The position numbers and the translations under genes were made by a program. Shown here piece after piece: positions 7,760 through 16,063 of a stretch of 64,000 nucleotides of DNA. The notes beneath the pieces are model-generated. The model was not told where the DNA came from, searched no databases, and saw only the letters and a list, made by a program, of their open reading frames with translations. This stretch comes from Aeromonas simiae (GTDB taxonomy: Bacteria; Pseudomonadota; Gammaproteobacteria; Enterobacterales; Aeromonadaceae): positions 1-64,000 of the forward strand of contig NZ_CDBY01000043.1 of NCBI RefSeq assembly GCF_000820125.1. Direction: 5' to 3'. Position 1 is the stretch's first letter; every line of letters starts with the position of its first letter.

Positions 7760-9106
7760 TCAGGGAAGGGGGGCAGGGCGCCCTTGCAGTGTAACAGCGA
7801 AGGGACTTGGCGCCGCCTGCTTTTGTGACGAGGGTAACACGCTGAGCCAGAGTGCGGGCTCGGCCGGCAGGCGTGAGAAGTGCCATACCTGCCCCTTGCC
7901 GGGGCGGGGCGCCGAGCGGCTGAGGCGGCAGGCGCCGCGTGCCAGCGCCCGCTCGGCATCGCCCTGATACCAGGCATCCACCACGGGCAGCGTGGTCTGC
8001 TCGCGGGCCAGCCGCACCCCCCAGTGGGTCACCAGCGTGTGACATTCACGGCTGGCCACGGTGAGCGCCTGCGCGCTGGGGCTGGGGGCCGGTTGGCGCC
8101 AGCTCATGCCCAGCACCAGCAGAGCGATGAGCCCCATGATGCGGGGCGGCGTAGCCGCGGCGATAAGCACGAGCGAGAGCAGGGCGAGCGGCGCCAGATG
8201 GCGGGCATTGTCCGGGTTTTGCGCCATGAGTGTCCAGCCGAGCAAGAGCAGCCAGCTTGCCGTGATCGGCAGGCGCAGCGCCGGGGCAAGCTGGCTGGCA
8301 CCGCGCCACAGGGGCCACAGCAGCAGGGGCCAAAGCGGGGTGAACTCGTGATTGAAGCGTAAGTACCAGCTCACCAGCCGGCTGGCGTGGGCGCTGGCGG
8401 TGTTGCCCCACAAGGTGAAGTGGCCGCTGGTAAAGCGCGCCCCTTCGCTGAAGTAGGCGGCGCCGTCGGCCTGCCAGACAAAGGCGAGGCAGCCAAGGCC
8501 GACCAGAACAAAAGGCGGCAGGGCGCGGCGCCAAGGGGCTTGGCCCAGCCCCCACGCCGTGGGCGGCGCCCACAACAGCCACAGGGGCAGCGCCATGAGT
8601 GCGGCGTACGAGGGGCGAAGGGCCAGCAGCAGCCCGAGCAGCAGGCCGGCGAGCGCAGCGCGGCCATGGGTGAGGGCGAGGAGCGCCGCCAGCCAGGCGG
8701 CCAGTGCCGGCCCGTCCGAGAGGCCGGAGAGCGCCAGAGCCGGGGTCAGCGGCAGGGCCAGCAGGGCCAGCCAGAGCGGGGCCAGCAGGCGGGGCGCATC
8801 AAACAGGCGCACAGTGAGCCAGGCGCCGAGCGGCGCAATACCGGCGCTGCCAAGCAGGGCCGCCCACTGCACCGCCGCCTCGGGGGAGGGGGCAAACAGG
8901 TTGACTAAGCGCGCCAGGGCGATAAAGGCGGGGTAACCGGGGAAGTGGGGGGCGAACTCCAGCACGCTAAAGCGCACCACCCCGTGAGCAAAGTTGAGGG
9001 CATCGTCCGAATCAAGAGAGACGGGGTAGGTGAGTAACCACCCCGTCCAGAGCAGGTGCAGCAGGGCAAGTGGCAGCCAGGTGCGGCGCGTGACCCTTTC
9101 GCTCAC
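7760..9106 (-). CDS. Polytopic membrane protein, GT-C glycosyltransferase-like
   Basis: 448 residues starting with GTG at 9106, which overlaps the upstream stop by 4 bp (GTGA). About ten to twelve hydrophobic helices follow a first extracytoplasmic loop containing SLDSDDALNFAHGVVRF and FAPHFPGYPAF. Acidic residues after TM1 and the overall topology resemble dolichyl-phosphate-mannose/ArnT-like GT-C enzymes, which use polyprenyl-phosphate sugars. I do not recognise a precise family, so the assignment is by architecture only. A periplasm-facing C-terminal domain of about 90 residues ends the protein. It is embedded in the operon with Ftr1 and cytochrome genes, which is an unusual setting for a glycosyltransferase. 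Confidence 0.55.
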   Translation of the reverse strand: MSERVTRRTWLPLALLHLLWTGWLLTYPVSLDSDDALNFAHGVVRFSVLEFAPHFPGYPAFIALARLVNLFAPSPEAAVQWAALLGSAGIAPLGAWLTVRLFDAPRLLAPLWLALLALPLTPALALSGLSDGPALAAWLAALLALTHGRAALAGLLLGLLLALRPSYAALMALPLWLLWAPPTAWGLGQAPWRRALPPFVLVGLGCLAFVWQADGAAYFSEGARFTSGHFTLWGNTASAHASRLVSWYLRFNHEFTPLWPLLLWPLWRGASQLAPALRLPITASWLLLLGWTLMAQNPDNARHLAPLALLSLVLIAAATPPRIMGLIALLVLGMSWRQPAPSPSAQALTVASRECHTLVTHWGVRLAREQTTLPVVDAWYQGDAERALARGACRLSRSAPRPGKGQVWHFSRLPAEPALWLSVLPSSQKQAAPSPFAVTLQGRPAPLP

Positions 9107-9657
9107 AAGCCGGCGAGCGCCTGCATCAGGGCCGCCTCGGCCTGTTTGAAGGCGGCCTCGTCAGCTGGGGCGGCGCCCACCCCGAACACGCCGGGGTTGC
9201 CGATCGCCTTGAGGGCGTCACTGATCCCCTGATCGGCCGCCTTGCGCTCGGCCTCGCCCAGCGCCGGTAACACCAGATCGAGAAAGCGCTTGGATTTGAC
9301 CACCAGCACCTTGGCGCTCTGGTAGTCACCGAGGTTTTGACGCGCCCCTTCCAGGCGGCGCTCGATCTCGGCGCGGTAGGCGCGGTTGAGCAGGGTGGTC
9401 ACCTCGTCGCTGTTGCCTGCCGCCACGGCCGCCTTGAGCGGTGCGCGCAGGGCCACCTTGTGGTGCTCTTCGAGGTAGGCCAGCTCGTCGTCAATCTCAT
9501 TGAGGCTCTGGGCGCCGTCGCTGCCCCCCTTGAGCAGCAGCTCGCGGGCGTCGATGAGTGGCTCCTTGCCGGCGGCGGCGTAGGAGTAGGCGAAAGCGGG
9601 GTGGCTGGCCAGCAGCACGCCGGCGAGCAGGGCTGCGCTGCGCAGTCGTCGTTGCAT
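9103..9657 (-). CDS. Periplasmic helical protein of the Ftr1/cytochrome operon, unknown function
   Basis: 184 residues with a clear signal peptide (MQRRLRSAALLAGVLLASHPAFA). The mature part is highly charged, rich in alanine and predicted helical (ELLLKGGSDGAQSLNEIDDE, VTTLLNRAYRAEIERRLEGA, KSKRFLDLVLPALGEAERKA). It has no CXXCH motif and no cysteine in the mature part. It is not a recognisable EfeO/imelysin domain. The gene lies 22 bases after the FAD oxidoreductase gene and overlaps the next gene by 4 bp. Position suggests a soluble periplasmic partner of the iron permease or the cytochrome. I do not know the family. Confidence 0.65.
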   Translation of the reverse strand: MQRRLRSAALLAGVLLASHPAFAYSYAAAGKEPLIDARELLLKGGSDGAQSLNEIDDELAYLEEHHKVALRAPLKAAVAAGNSDEVTTLLNRAYRAEIERRLEGARQNLGDYQSAKVLVVKSKRFLDLVLPALGEAERKAADQGISDALKAIGNPGVFGVGAAPADEAAFKQAEAALMQALAGL

Positions 9658-9679
9658 TGGGTCTCTCCTTGATAAGGGA

Positions 9680-11104
9680 TCAGGCCACGCTCTGGGTCTC
9701 GATCACCGTGTTCTCGTTGCGATGATTGAAGATGGCGTGGCGCCTGTCTATCCCATCCACCACCATGTCGGCGGCCATCAGCCCCATCTCCATGGCGGTG
9801 TCGGTGAAGATGTAACGAAACGTCCCCTGCCGCCCGGCCATGATGAGGTTCTCTATCGGCATCAGGGCCTGGATGGCGCGATCGCGCCGCGCCTGGTAGC
9901 CGAGATCCATCAGGGGATAGGCGTATTCGCTGCGCGCCTCGAACGTCTCGTGGCCGAGGCGGGCCGTGTCGACGCCGAGGCTAGCCAGATCCTGGCTCAC
10001 CCGCTGGCGCAGCGCCGGCAGGGGGGCATTCCAGGTCTCATCGCCCACGTTGCAGGGGATCTCCAGCATGACCGAACTCTTGCCGGCCGGGGCCATGAAG
10101 GGGCTGCGCCGGCGCGGCTCCTGCAAGCGGGTGGCGAGTATGTGCGGGTCCGAGAGGTATTGCCAGGTGTTGTCTGACAGGTTCTCTTGAGCCAGCGGCA
10201 TGTTCACAAAGCGCAGGCTGCGGTAGTGCAGATCGCACGATACGCCAAGATGCGCGCAGGTGACCGGCAAGGGCAGGGTCGAGATGACCCAATCAAACGC
10301 CTGCTCGCAGGTGTTGCCGCCTTGCTCCCAGCGCACTTGGCTCAGGCGGTTGCCCGCTCGCACCAGCCCGGTGACCCTAGCCTGGGTGATGAGGGTACAC
10401 CCTTCGGCGACGAGCCGCTCACCGAGGCGGGTGTAGATCTGGCCAAAGCCCAGCCGCGGGTAGCGGTACTTGCGGGCGTAGGTGCGCACCGACACGCGCC
10501 CTTGCCGGCGCGGCAGCAGGCGGCGTGCCACGTCTTTGAGATCGATAAGGCTGATGCGCTGCCCGGCCCAGTCGGCGGAGAGGCGCGCCGGATCTATGCC
10601 CCACAGCTTGCCGGTGTAGCCTTCGAAAAACTGGCGATAGAGGGTGCGGCCGAAGTGGGCCTGGATCCACTCGGCAAAGCTGGCCTTGGCAAAATCGGTG
10701 GGTTTCTTGGCAAAGGGGAGCAGCAGCAGATCTTTTAGCGCCCCGGCCATCAGTGGCAGCGGCGCGGTGCGTAGCAGGTTGCCAAGGCTCAGGGGGTAGT
10801 CATAGGTGCGCCCGCCAAAGCGGATCACGCTCTTTCGCTCGGCGTGCAGCAGATCATCGCCCATCAGCTCGTCGATAAAGGCGAGCAGCTCGGGGTTTTT
10901 GGTGATGAAGCGGTGGCCGCCGTAATCGAAGCGGTACTCCCCCTCCTGACCCTGAAAGGTCTGGGTGGCGCACATGCCGCCCACGGCGGCCTCCTGCTCG
11001 AGCAAGGTGACGTGAAAACCGGCCTGTAGCAGGCGCCAGGCGGCCATCAGGCCGGCCGGGCCGCCGCCGAGGACGGCGACCCGCTTGGGGGTGTGTGATT
11101 GCAT
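9680..11104 (-). CDS. FAD-dependent amine-oxidase/UGM-like oxidoreductase
   Basis: 474 residues. The N-terminal dinucleotide-binding fold is clear (VAVLGGGPAGLMAAWRLLQ, then LLEQE at residues 34-38). FDYGGHRFITKNPEL and GYTGKLWGIDPARLSADWAG follow, a pattern of protoporphyrinogen-oxidase/UDP-galactopyranose-mutase-like flavoproteins that often sit in polysaccharide gene clusters. The C-terminus has MAGRQGTFRYIFTDTAMEMG, the usual second FAD-contact motif. There is no signal peptide, so it is cytoplasmic. It starts 10 bases after the Ftr1 stop. Possible roles are an electron donor to the membrane chain or modification of a sugar or isoprenoid with the adjacent GT-C-like protein; sequence alone does not decide. 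Confidence 0.75.
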   Translation of the reverse strand: MQSHTPKRVAVLGGGPAGLMAAWRLLQAGFHVTLLEQEAAVGGMCATQTFQGQEGEYRFDYGGHRFITKNPELLAFIDELMGDDLLHAERKSVIRFGGRTYDYPLSLGNLLRTAPLPLMAGALKDLLLLPFAKKPTDFAKASFAEWIQAHFGRTLYRQFFEGYTGKLWGIDPARLSADWAGQRISLIDLKDVARRLLPRRQGRVSVRTYARKYRYPRLGFGQIYTRLGERLVAEGCTLITQARVTGLVRAGNRLSQVRWEQGGNTCEQAFDWVISTLPLPVTCAHLGVSCDLHYRSLRFVNMPLAQENLSDNTWQYLSDPHILATRLQEPRRRSPFMAPAGKSSVMLEIPCNVGDETWNAPLPALRQRVSQDLASLGVDTARLGHETFEARSEYAYPLMDLGYQARRDRAIQALMPIENLIMAGRQGTFRYIFTDTAMEMGLMAADMVVDGIDRRHAIFNHRNENTVIETQSVA

Positions 11105-11114
11105 GAAACGATAC

Positions 11115-11948
11115 TCAGGCGCCGAGCCGGCGCGCGTGTTGACGATAACCCCGATGCCACAGGGTGATGAAGATGAGCAGATACGCGCCCCACACCGTCA
11201 GCTGCAAGCCGGCCGGCGAGGCGTTGTAACCAAACAGGGCGCGCAGGAAGGTGCCGAACACCCCCTGATCGTCGAGCACGTGGCTGATGTTAAACACCGG
11301 CTCGCGCCAAAAATCGATCACCCCGGCCGCTTGCAGCATGTTGATGGCCGATGAGAGCAGCCCGGCGGCGATGATGATGATAAGTAGCCCGCTCCAGCGA
11401 AAGAAGGGGGCCAGCGCCACCTTGCGGGTGGAGCGCAGCAGCAGCCACACCAGCGCCACCGAGAGCAGCAGGCCGGCCAGGGCGCCGGCAAGCCCGGAGC
11501 CCAGCTCCACCCCTTGCCCCGAATAGAGCAGGGCCGAGAAGAAGAGCACGGTCTCGAACCCCTCGCGCATCACGGCCAGGAAGGCCAGAAAGGCGAGGCC
11601 AAACACGTCGCCGCTGCTCACAGCCGCGTCGATGCGGGCGGTCATGGCCCCCACCTGTTGTTTGGCCTGTTTTTGCATCCAGATGGCCATGTAGGTGAGC
11701 ACCAGGGTGGCAAAGAGCAAGATCCCCGCCATCAGCAGGTGGTTGTAGCGCTCGCTCTCGAACTGGCTCACCACCACCTGAAACAGAAACGCCACCACCA
11801 GCGAGGCGATCAGCCCCACCGCGACCCCCAGATAGACGAAGTGGTTGTAGCGGCTGGCCCCCAGCTTGGCGAGGTAAGAGAGGCAGATGCCCACCAGCAG
11901 AAAGGCTTCGAGCCCTTCGCGCAATGTGATGAGAAAACTTGCAAACAT
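11115..11948 (-). CDS. Ftr1/EfeU-type high-affinity iron permease
   Basis: 277 residues, about seven transmembrane helices. The two iron-translocation motifs are present: LREGLEAF (R10-E11-G12-L13-E14) and MREGFETVLFF (R128-E129-G130-F131-E132), which matches the duplicated REGLE motif of the OFeT family. The start is the ATG at 11948, overlapping the stop of the cytochrome gene by one base (TGATG). Ftr1 permeases usually import Fe(III) made by a coupled periplasmic ferroxidase (Fet3-type oxidase, EfeO/EfeB, or a fused cytochrome). Here no multicopper oxidase or EfeO/B is present, and the partner in the operon is a six-heme cytochrome. Confidence 0.9.
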   Translation of the reverse strand: MFASFLITLREGLEAFLLVGICLSYLAKLGASRYNHFVYLGVAVGLIASLVVAFLFQVVVSQFESERYNHLLMAGILLFATLVLTYMAIWMQKQAKQQVGAMTARIDAAVSSGDVFGLAFLAFLAVMREGFETVLFFSALLYSGQGVELGSGLAGALAGLLLSVALVWLLLRSTRKVALAPFFRWSGLLIIIIAAGLLSSAINMLQAAGVIDFWREPVFNISHVLDDQGVFGTFLRALFGYNASPAGLQLTVWGAYLLIFITLWHRGYRQHARRLGA

Positions 11949-14842
11949 CAGGACTCCAGTGTCAGTTGCAGGCGGTTCAGGGTCACGATCGGCGGCTCGG
12001 GCAGGGCCGGCTCGGCCGCGCGCACCGCATCGCTCACCCACTTCGGGTAGGTGCGAAAGTTAAGTTTGATCTCGACGTGCAAGGGGCCCGTCACGGCCGC
12101 CGGCAGCGGATAGCGCTCGTCGCGCCACCCCTTGGCGGGGATGCGGGTATCGTCCAGCAGCGTGGCGTAGCGCCAGAACTTCAGCCCCACCGGCTTGCCA
12201 TCGGCATCCCCGAACACCTTGCGAAACATGTGGGCCTCCTCTGGCACGGCCCCATCGACCGGTTGGCCGCTGGCAAGCACGATCTGGCCGGCTGCATCTT
12301 TGACGGTCAACTCGAGCCACAGCTCGCGAAAATCGGCGACCCCGGTCGGCAGGGCGTGGCCGGCGCCGACGTTACTGACCCGCACCACCAGATTGCCCGC
12401 TTCCAGATGGGCGCTGAGCGCCGCGCTGGATTTGAGCAGGGCCAGGCTTTCGGCCTCGAGCTGGCCATTGCGCAGCCCCACCAGCTGGTGCTGGGCGCCG
12501 GTAAAGTTGTGGCGGTAGAGACGCGCCTTTTGCGGCCCATTCTCGGTGGAGCGACCGGGCACCGCCGCCCCGCCGTTGCCGGGCTCGGGGCTCATGTGGC
12601 AGTCGATGCAGGTGCGCCGCTCCTCCATTTGAGTGCTGGTGGCATAGGGGGAGCTGGCCCACTCCTCCCAGGTGTTGACGATGTTGGCGCCGCTGCCGGG
12701 GGCGAACTCGTTGTGGCAGCTCTTGCACAGGGCGGCATCGCGATAGAAATCCTGCTGGTACGACGCCTTGTGGGCCGCCGGGCGGGCGTTGATCTGCCGC
12801 TCGGCCAGCCAGTGGCGCACGCTCCCGCCCGGGGCATCTTCAAAGACGTAGCGCTCGCGATCGTCGAGATTCACCGTGACGGCGGCGTTGCCGCCGGCGT
12901 CTTCGAGCCGGGTGATGCGGTGGCAGAAAAGACACCCAGTGCCCTCTTCCACCACGCTCTCGCCCGCTTGATGGGCGGCGATGAGCGAGGCTCCCCCCTT
13001 CTCTAACATGTGGCTGGTGGCGGGCAGCGCTTTTTGCCCGGTCAGCACCTGCTGGGGCATGTGGCAGCCCTGGCACCACTGACCAAACTCCTCGCCCTCA
13101 CTCTCGCGCGCCAGCGCCTGCACCACCTTGTAGTAGGGGTGGGAGTTGCCCATCAGGCGGTGGTTGGAGTCGCTCCAGTCGGCGAAGGCCTCGGCGTGGC
13201 AGTGTTGGCAGGAGGCGGAGTTGAGCCACTGTGTCGGGTGGCTCAGCGGGGCTTTGTCCGGGTGGGTGCGCGGCGCGTCGAGGCGCAGCCAGGTAGCCAG
13301 ATAGGGCAGGTTGCCGTCGTGGGTAACGAAGGCGTGCAGATCTTCCATCATGGCCTTGACCTCGGGCTGCGGGCGGGCCGGGTCGACCGGCTCGGCCCCA
13401 TCGCGGGGATCGTGGCCCATGCCCCCCTGGGTCTGCTGGCTCATGCGCAGGTATTCGCCCACCACATCCCCGGCCACCATGTTCATCAGGTTGGCATGAC
13501 CGTTCACCGCATTGGTCGCGCTGCGCTGGCGGTGCGCCGCCATCAGCGCGCGGTTGGTGAAGTTGAACCCGTCGAGGTGGCAGGAGTTGCAGCTCATCCA
13601 GTTATCCCCCGCCATGGGAAAGCGCGGGTTGGCGGCGGTGTTGCCCAGATGAAAGAGCCGCTCGCCGCGCACCAGCGCCGCCGGGCGCGGATCGTGCGTG
13701 ACCAGCTTGGCGAAGTGGGGCACATCCACCGTGACCCGGGCAAACGGGGCTCCGCCACCGGTGGCAAGCCGGGTGAGATCCTGGCCCATGGCATTGTGCA
13801 CATAAATGTGCTCGCCATCGAGCAGCAGATCGCGCGGGTTCTGCCCTGGCAGGTGGCGCAGCAGCTGGGTTGCCTTGGCGCCGCCCTGGAATTTCTTGCG
13901 CCGGTGGCGGTTGCTGTTTTGCTTGCCGCTGCGCGAGAGATCAAACACCAGCAGATCCTCCGAGCCCGCCAGGGTCACGAACACCTTGCGCCCATCCTGA
14001 GCGAAGCGGGCCGCGTAGGGGTTGGAGACAATCTGGCTGCGGTTGCCCACATTGGGCAGATTGATCTGCAAGAAGAGCTGCTTGCGCTCCTCCACCCGCT
14101 CGCGTTGGGTGTCGAGATCGACGATGGAGATGGCCGGAAAGACGCTGCTTTGGAACTGGAACGGGTGGTTAAAGCTCCACAGCACGTGGGGCAGCCAGGC
14201 CTCGCGGCCATCCGGTGAGAGCGCAATCGAGTCGATCAGGCGCGGCAGCCCTTGCGAGTCGGTGGCGGTGTCGCTGCGGGTCTCGGCCAGGGTGATGACG
14301 GTTGGGGTCGGCAGCGCGGTGATGGGGTGGGGGCCGAGGGCGTAGATGGAGAGCTGCCCCGTCATGGCGTGGGTCACCAGCAGGCGGCCATCGTCGGTCA
14401 GCGCCAGCCCGCGCGGGGTCTCCAGCGTGGGGGCATCGAGCACCCGCTCCCCCGCTTGGTCATAGGCTTGCAGCCGGCCCGCCTCGAACAGGGTGACCCA
14501 GTACCAGTTGCGCTGCGGGTCAAACAGCACCCCGTAGGGGCGATGATCGGTGTGGATGGTGCGCTTGAGGGTCAGATCGCTTCCCAGCAGCAGCAGGCGA
14601 TCGCCGCTGTGATCGGAGACCAGCAGCCGGCCATCGCGCCCCTGGGCGAGCTGGCGCAGATCGCCGCCCAAGGTGGTCTCGGCCAAGAGGCGCCCGTCGG
14701 CCTTGGCCACCCGGCTCACCGAGCCGGCCGCCAGGTTGGCGCTATAGAGGGTGTCGGCATCCCCAATCAGGCCGGCGCTCATGGTCTGGGCGCAAAGGGA
14801 GGAGGCAAACAGCAGGGTTAGCAGGGAAAGCAGCATTCGCAT
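11948..14842 (-). CDS. Exported beta-propeller / six-heme cytochrome c
   Basis: 964 residues with a signal peptide (~MRMLLSLLTLLFASSLCA). Residues ~25-380 form an NHL/YVTN-like beta-propeller (repeated DGRLLVSDHSG, RPYGVLFDP, TPRGLALTDDGRLLVTH). Six CXXCH heme-binding motifs follow at 418-422, 545-549, 590-594, 637-641, 706-710 and 745-749. The CQHCHAEAFADW...NHRLMGNSHP stretch is the cytochrome c554-type arrangement. The last ~190 residues look beta-rich (an immunoglobulin-like tail). It should be periplasmic or surface-attached and carry electrons. It starts 3 bases after the b-type cytochrome gene and its stop overlaps ftr1, so the three are tightly coupled. A role as ferrous-iron oxidant or electron acceptor for Ftr1 is inferred. 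Confidence 0.85.
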   Translation of the reverse strand: MRMLLSLLTLLFASSLCAQTMSAGLIGDADTLYSANLAAGSVSRVAKADGRLLAETTLGGDLRQLAQGRDGRLLVSDHSGDRLLLLGSDLTLKRTIHTDHRPYGVLFDPQRNWYWVTLFEAGRLQAYDQAGERVLDAPTLETPRGLALTDDGRLLVTHAMTGQLSIYALGPHPITALPTPTVITLAETRSDTATDSQGLPRLIDSIALSPDGREAWLPHVLWSFNHPFQFQSSVFPAISIVDLDTQRERVEERKQLFLQINLPNVGNRSQIVSNPYAARFAQDGRKVFVTLAGSEDLLVFDLSRSGKQNSNRHRRKKFQGGAKATQLLRHLPGQNPRDLLLDGEHIYVHNAMGQDLTRLATGGGAPFARVTVDVPHFAKLVTHDPRPAALVRGERLFHLGNTAANPRFPMAGDNWMSCNSCHLDGFNFTNRALMAAHRQRSATNAVNGHANLMNMVAGDVVGEYLRMSQQTQGGMGHDPRDGAEPVDPARPQPEVKAMMEDLHAFVTHDGNLPYLATWLRLDAPRTHPDKAPLSHPTQWLNSASCQHCHAEAFADWSDSNHRLMGNSHPYYKVVQALARESEGEEFGQWCQGCHMPQQVLTGQKALPATSHMLEKGGASLIAAHQAGESVVEEGTGCLFCHRITRLEDAGGNAAVTVNLDDRERYVFEDAPGGSVRHWLAERQINARPAAHKASYQQDFYRDAALCKSCHNEFAPGSGANIVNTWEEWASSPYATSTQMEERRTCIDCHMSPEPGNGGAAVPGRSTENGPQKARLYRHNFTGAQHQLVGLRNGQLEAESLALLKSSAALSAHLEAGNLVVRVSNVGAGHALPTGVADFRELWLELTVKDAAGQIVLASGQPVDGAVPEEAHMFRKVFGDADGKPVGLKFWRYATLLDDTRIPAKGWRDERYPLPAAVTGPLHVEIKLNFRTYPKWVSDAVRAAEPALPEPPIVTLNRLQLTLES

Positions 14843-14845
14843 GGA

Positions 14846-15298
14846 TCAGGCTCGCAGACGCAGCACGGTCCAGCGCCAGGCGTGGCGCAGCACCAGAGGA
14901 GTGAGGGCCAGGGTGCTGGCCCAGTGCAGCCAGCTGGCGACGGCGCCGAGCCGATCGCCCGGCGTGCCGTGTAGCACCAGCAGCAGGCCGCTGCCCACGC
15001 ACAGCAGCAACAGCAGCTCGATGGTGCGGCCCGTGGTGCGCAAAAACGGTTTGTGGCTGCGCAGCAGCAGGCGGCGGTGCGACAGCCAGAAGGCACCAAA
15101 CCAGAGGGGAAACAGGGAGAGGGAGAGCAGCAGGTGCAGCAGCAGGTTCCAGCGCGCCACGCCCCAGACCGGGGTGAGAGGCTCCCACAATAGCAGGCCG
15201 GAGAAGAACATGAGATAGAGCAGCGCCTCGGCCGTCTTATGGTGCCAGGCGAGCCAGTTCCAGAAGTTGCGGGGGGAGAAGGTCTGCACGTCCATCAA
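14846..15298 (-). CDS. Four-helix membrane protein, cytochrome b-like
   Basis: 150 residues with four hydrophobic helices (about 22-42, 48-68, 90-108 and 118-136). Histidines sit at the membrane ends of helices (AWHHKTAEALLYLMFF, LLLHLLLSL, LVLHGTPGD, LHWASTLALT, LRHAWR), as in di-heme cytochrome b561/DUF4405-type proteins. It is the first gene of the operon and is directly followed by the multiheme cytochrome. It therefore probably links the quinone pool to the periplasmic cytochrome. The heme assignment is inference from histidine placement. A 15-bp candidate Fur box lies about 57-71 bases upstream of its ATG. Confidence 0.65.
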   Translation of the reverse strand: MMDVQTFSPRNFWNWLAWHHKTAEALLYLMFFSGLLLWEPLTPVWGVARWNLLLHLLLSLSLFPLWFGAFWLSHRRLLLRSHKPFLRTTGRTIELLLLLCVGSGLLLVLHGTPGDRLGAVASWLHWASTLALTPLVLRHAWRWTVLRLRA

Positions 15299-15354
15299 AA
15301 GCTCCAGCCCGGTCAGGTACCGGGTGGGCGCAGTTTACAAGGGGGAAAGCTCAA

Positions 15355-15369
15355 TGAAAAGTATTATCA
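15355..15369 (-). promoter_or_regulatory. Candidate Fur box upstream of the cytochrome/Ftr1 operon
   Basis: The 7-1-7 inverted repeat TGAAAAG-t-ATTATCA matches the Fur core (TGATAAT-n-ATTATCA) at 12 of 14 arm positions, with one arm perfect. It lies in the ~105-bp gap between the UPF0114 stop and the first operon gene, where a promoter must be. Iron repression would fit the Ftr1 gene in the operon. Confidence 0.6.
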
Positions 15370-15404
15370 CTTACAAATAAATGAATCCGAGCTGAATATC
15401 GAGC

Positions 15405-15914
15405 TCAGTGGGACTCCTCTTTGGTGTCGCTCTTGTGCTCGGCCAGCCGCTCGGTGACGGCATAGATGAGGGCGGCGGTGGAGAAGGCGAGAAAGACGAT
15501 CACCGACCACTTCATCTCGGTCTGGTTCATGGTGCCCTCTTCGAGAAAGGCCTTGAGCACTTCGATGCCGGCGATGGTCACCAGCGAGTTGATGACGATG
15601 AGCTTTAATGACGCGAAGTTGATGTGATAGAGCCAGTTGTCGCCCAGTGAAGCGCGCTCCTGCGGACTCTTGATAAATTGCACGTAACCGCACAGGGCCA
15701 CCAGGATCAACATCTGGGCCACCAGCACAAAATCCACCAGGGTCAGCACGCCGATCAGCAGATCCAGAAAGGGGAGGGTGACGATGTTGACGCACAGCTC
15801 AAAGAGCTTGATGCCGAACTTGACCATCAGCAGGGCCACGCACAGCAGCATGGAGAGGTAAAAGGGGAACATCATCAGGCGGCTGCCGTTAAGGATGAGG
15901 TTGAAGCGACGCAT
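15405..15914 (-). CDS. yqhA: UPF0114 / YqhA family membrane protein (TIGR00645)
   Basis: 169 residues from the ATG at 15914. An in-frame extension to 15959 lacks any support. It begins MRRFNLILNGSRLMMFPFYL and contains LPFLDLLIGVLTLVDFVLVAQMLILV and SPQERASLGDNWLYHINFAS, hallmark segments of the UPF0114 family. About four transmembrane helices are present. Function is not established. The short distance to the downstream operon start (about 105 bp, holding the Fur box) suggests it is transcribed separately. Confidence 0.88.
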   Translation of the reverse strand: MRRFNLILNGSRLMMFPFYLSMLLCVALLMVKFGIKLFELCVNIVTLPFLDLLIGVLTLVDFVLVAQMLILVALCGYVQFIKSPQERASLGDNWLYHINFASLKLIVINSLVTIAGIEVLKAFLEEGTMNQTEMKWSVIVFLAFSTAALIYAVTERLAEHKSDTKEESH

Positions 15915-16063
15915 GGGGACTCTCTTTGTGTGACGACATGAGGTGGCGGCGGGCCGCACTCGATGGGCGGTGGTGCGGCGCTGGGCCGTTTACCAGTATA
16001 CGCATTTGGCTATCATGAGTATCCTGTCCGGCGCCTTGCCGCCACATCGCCTCGAGAGGAAAC

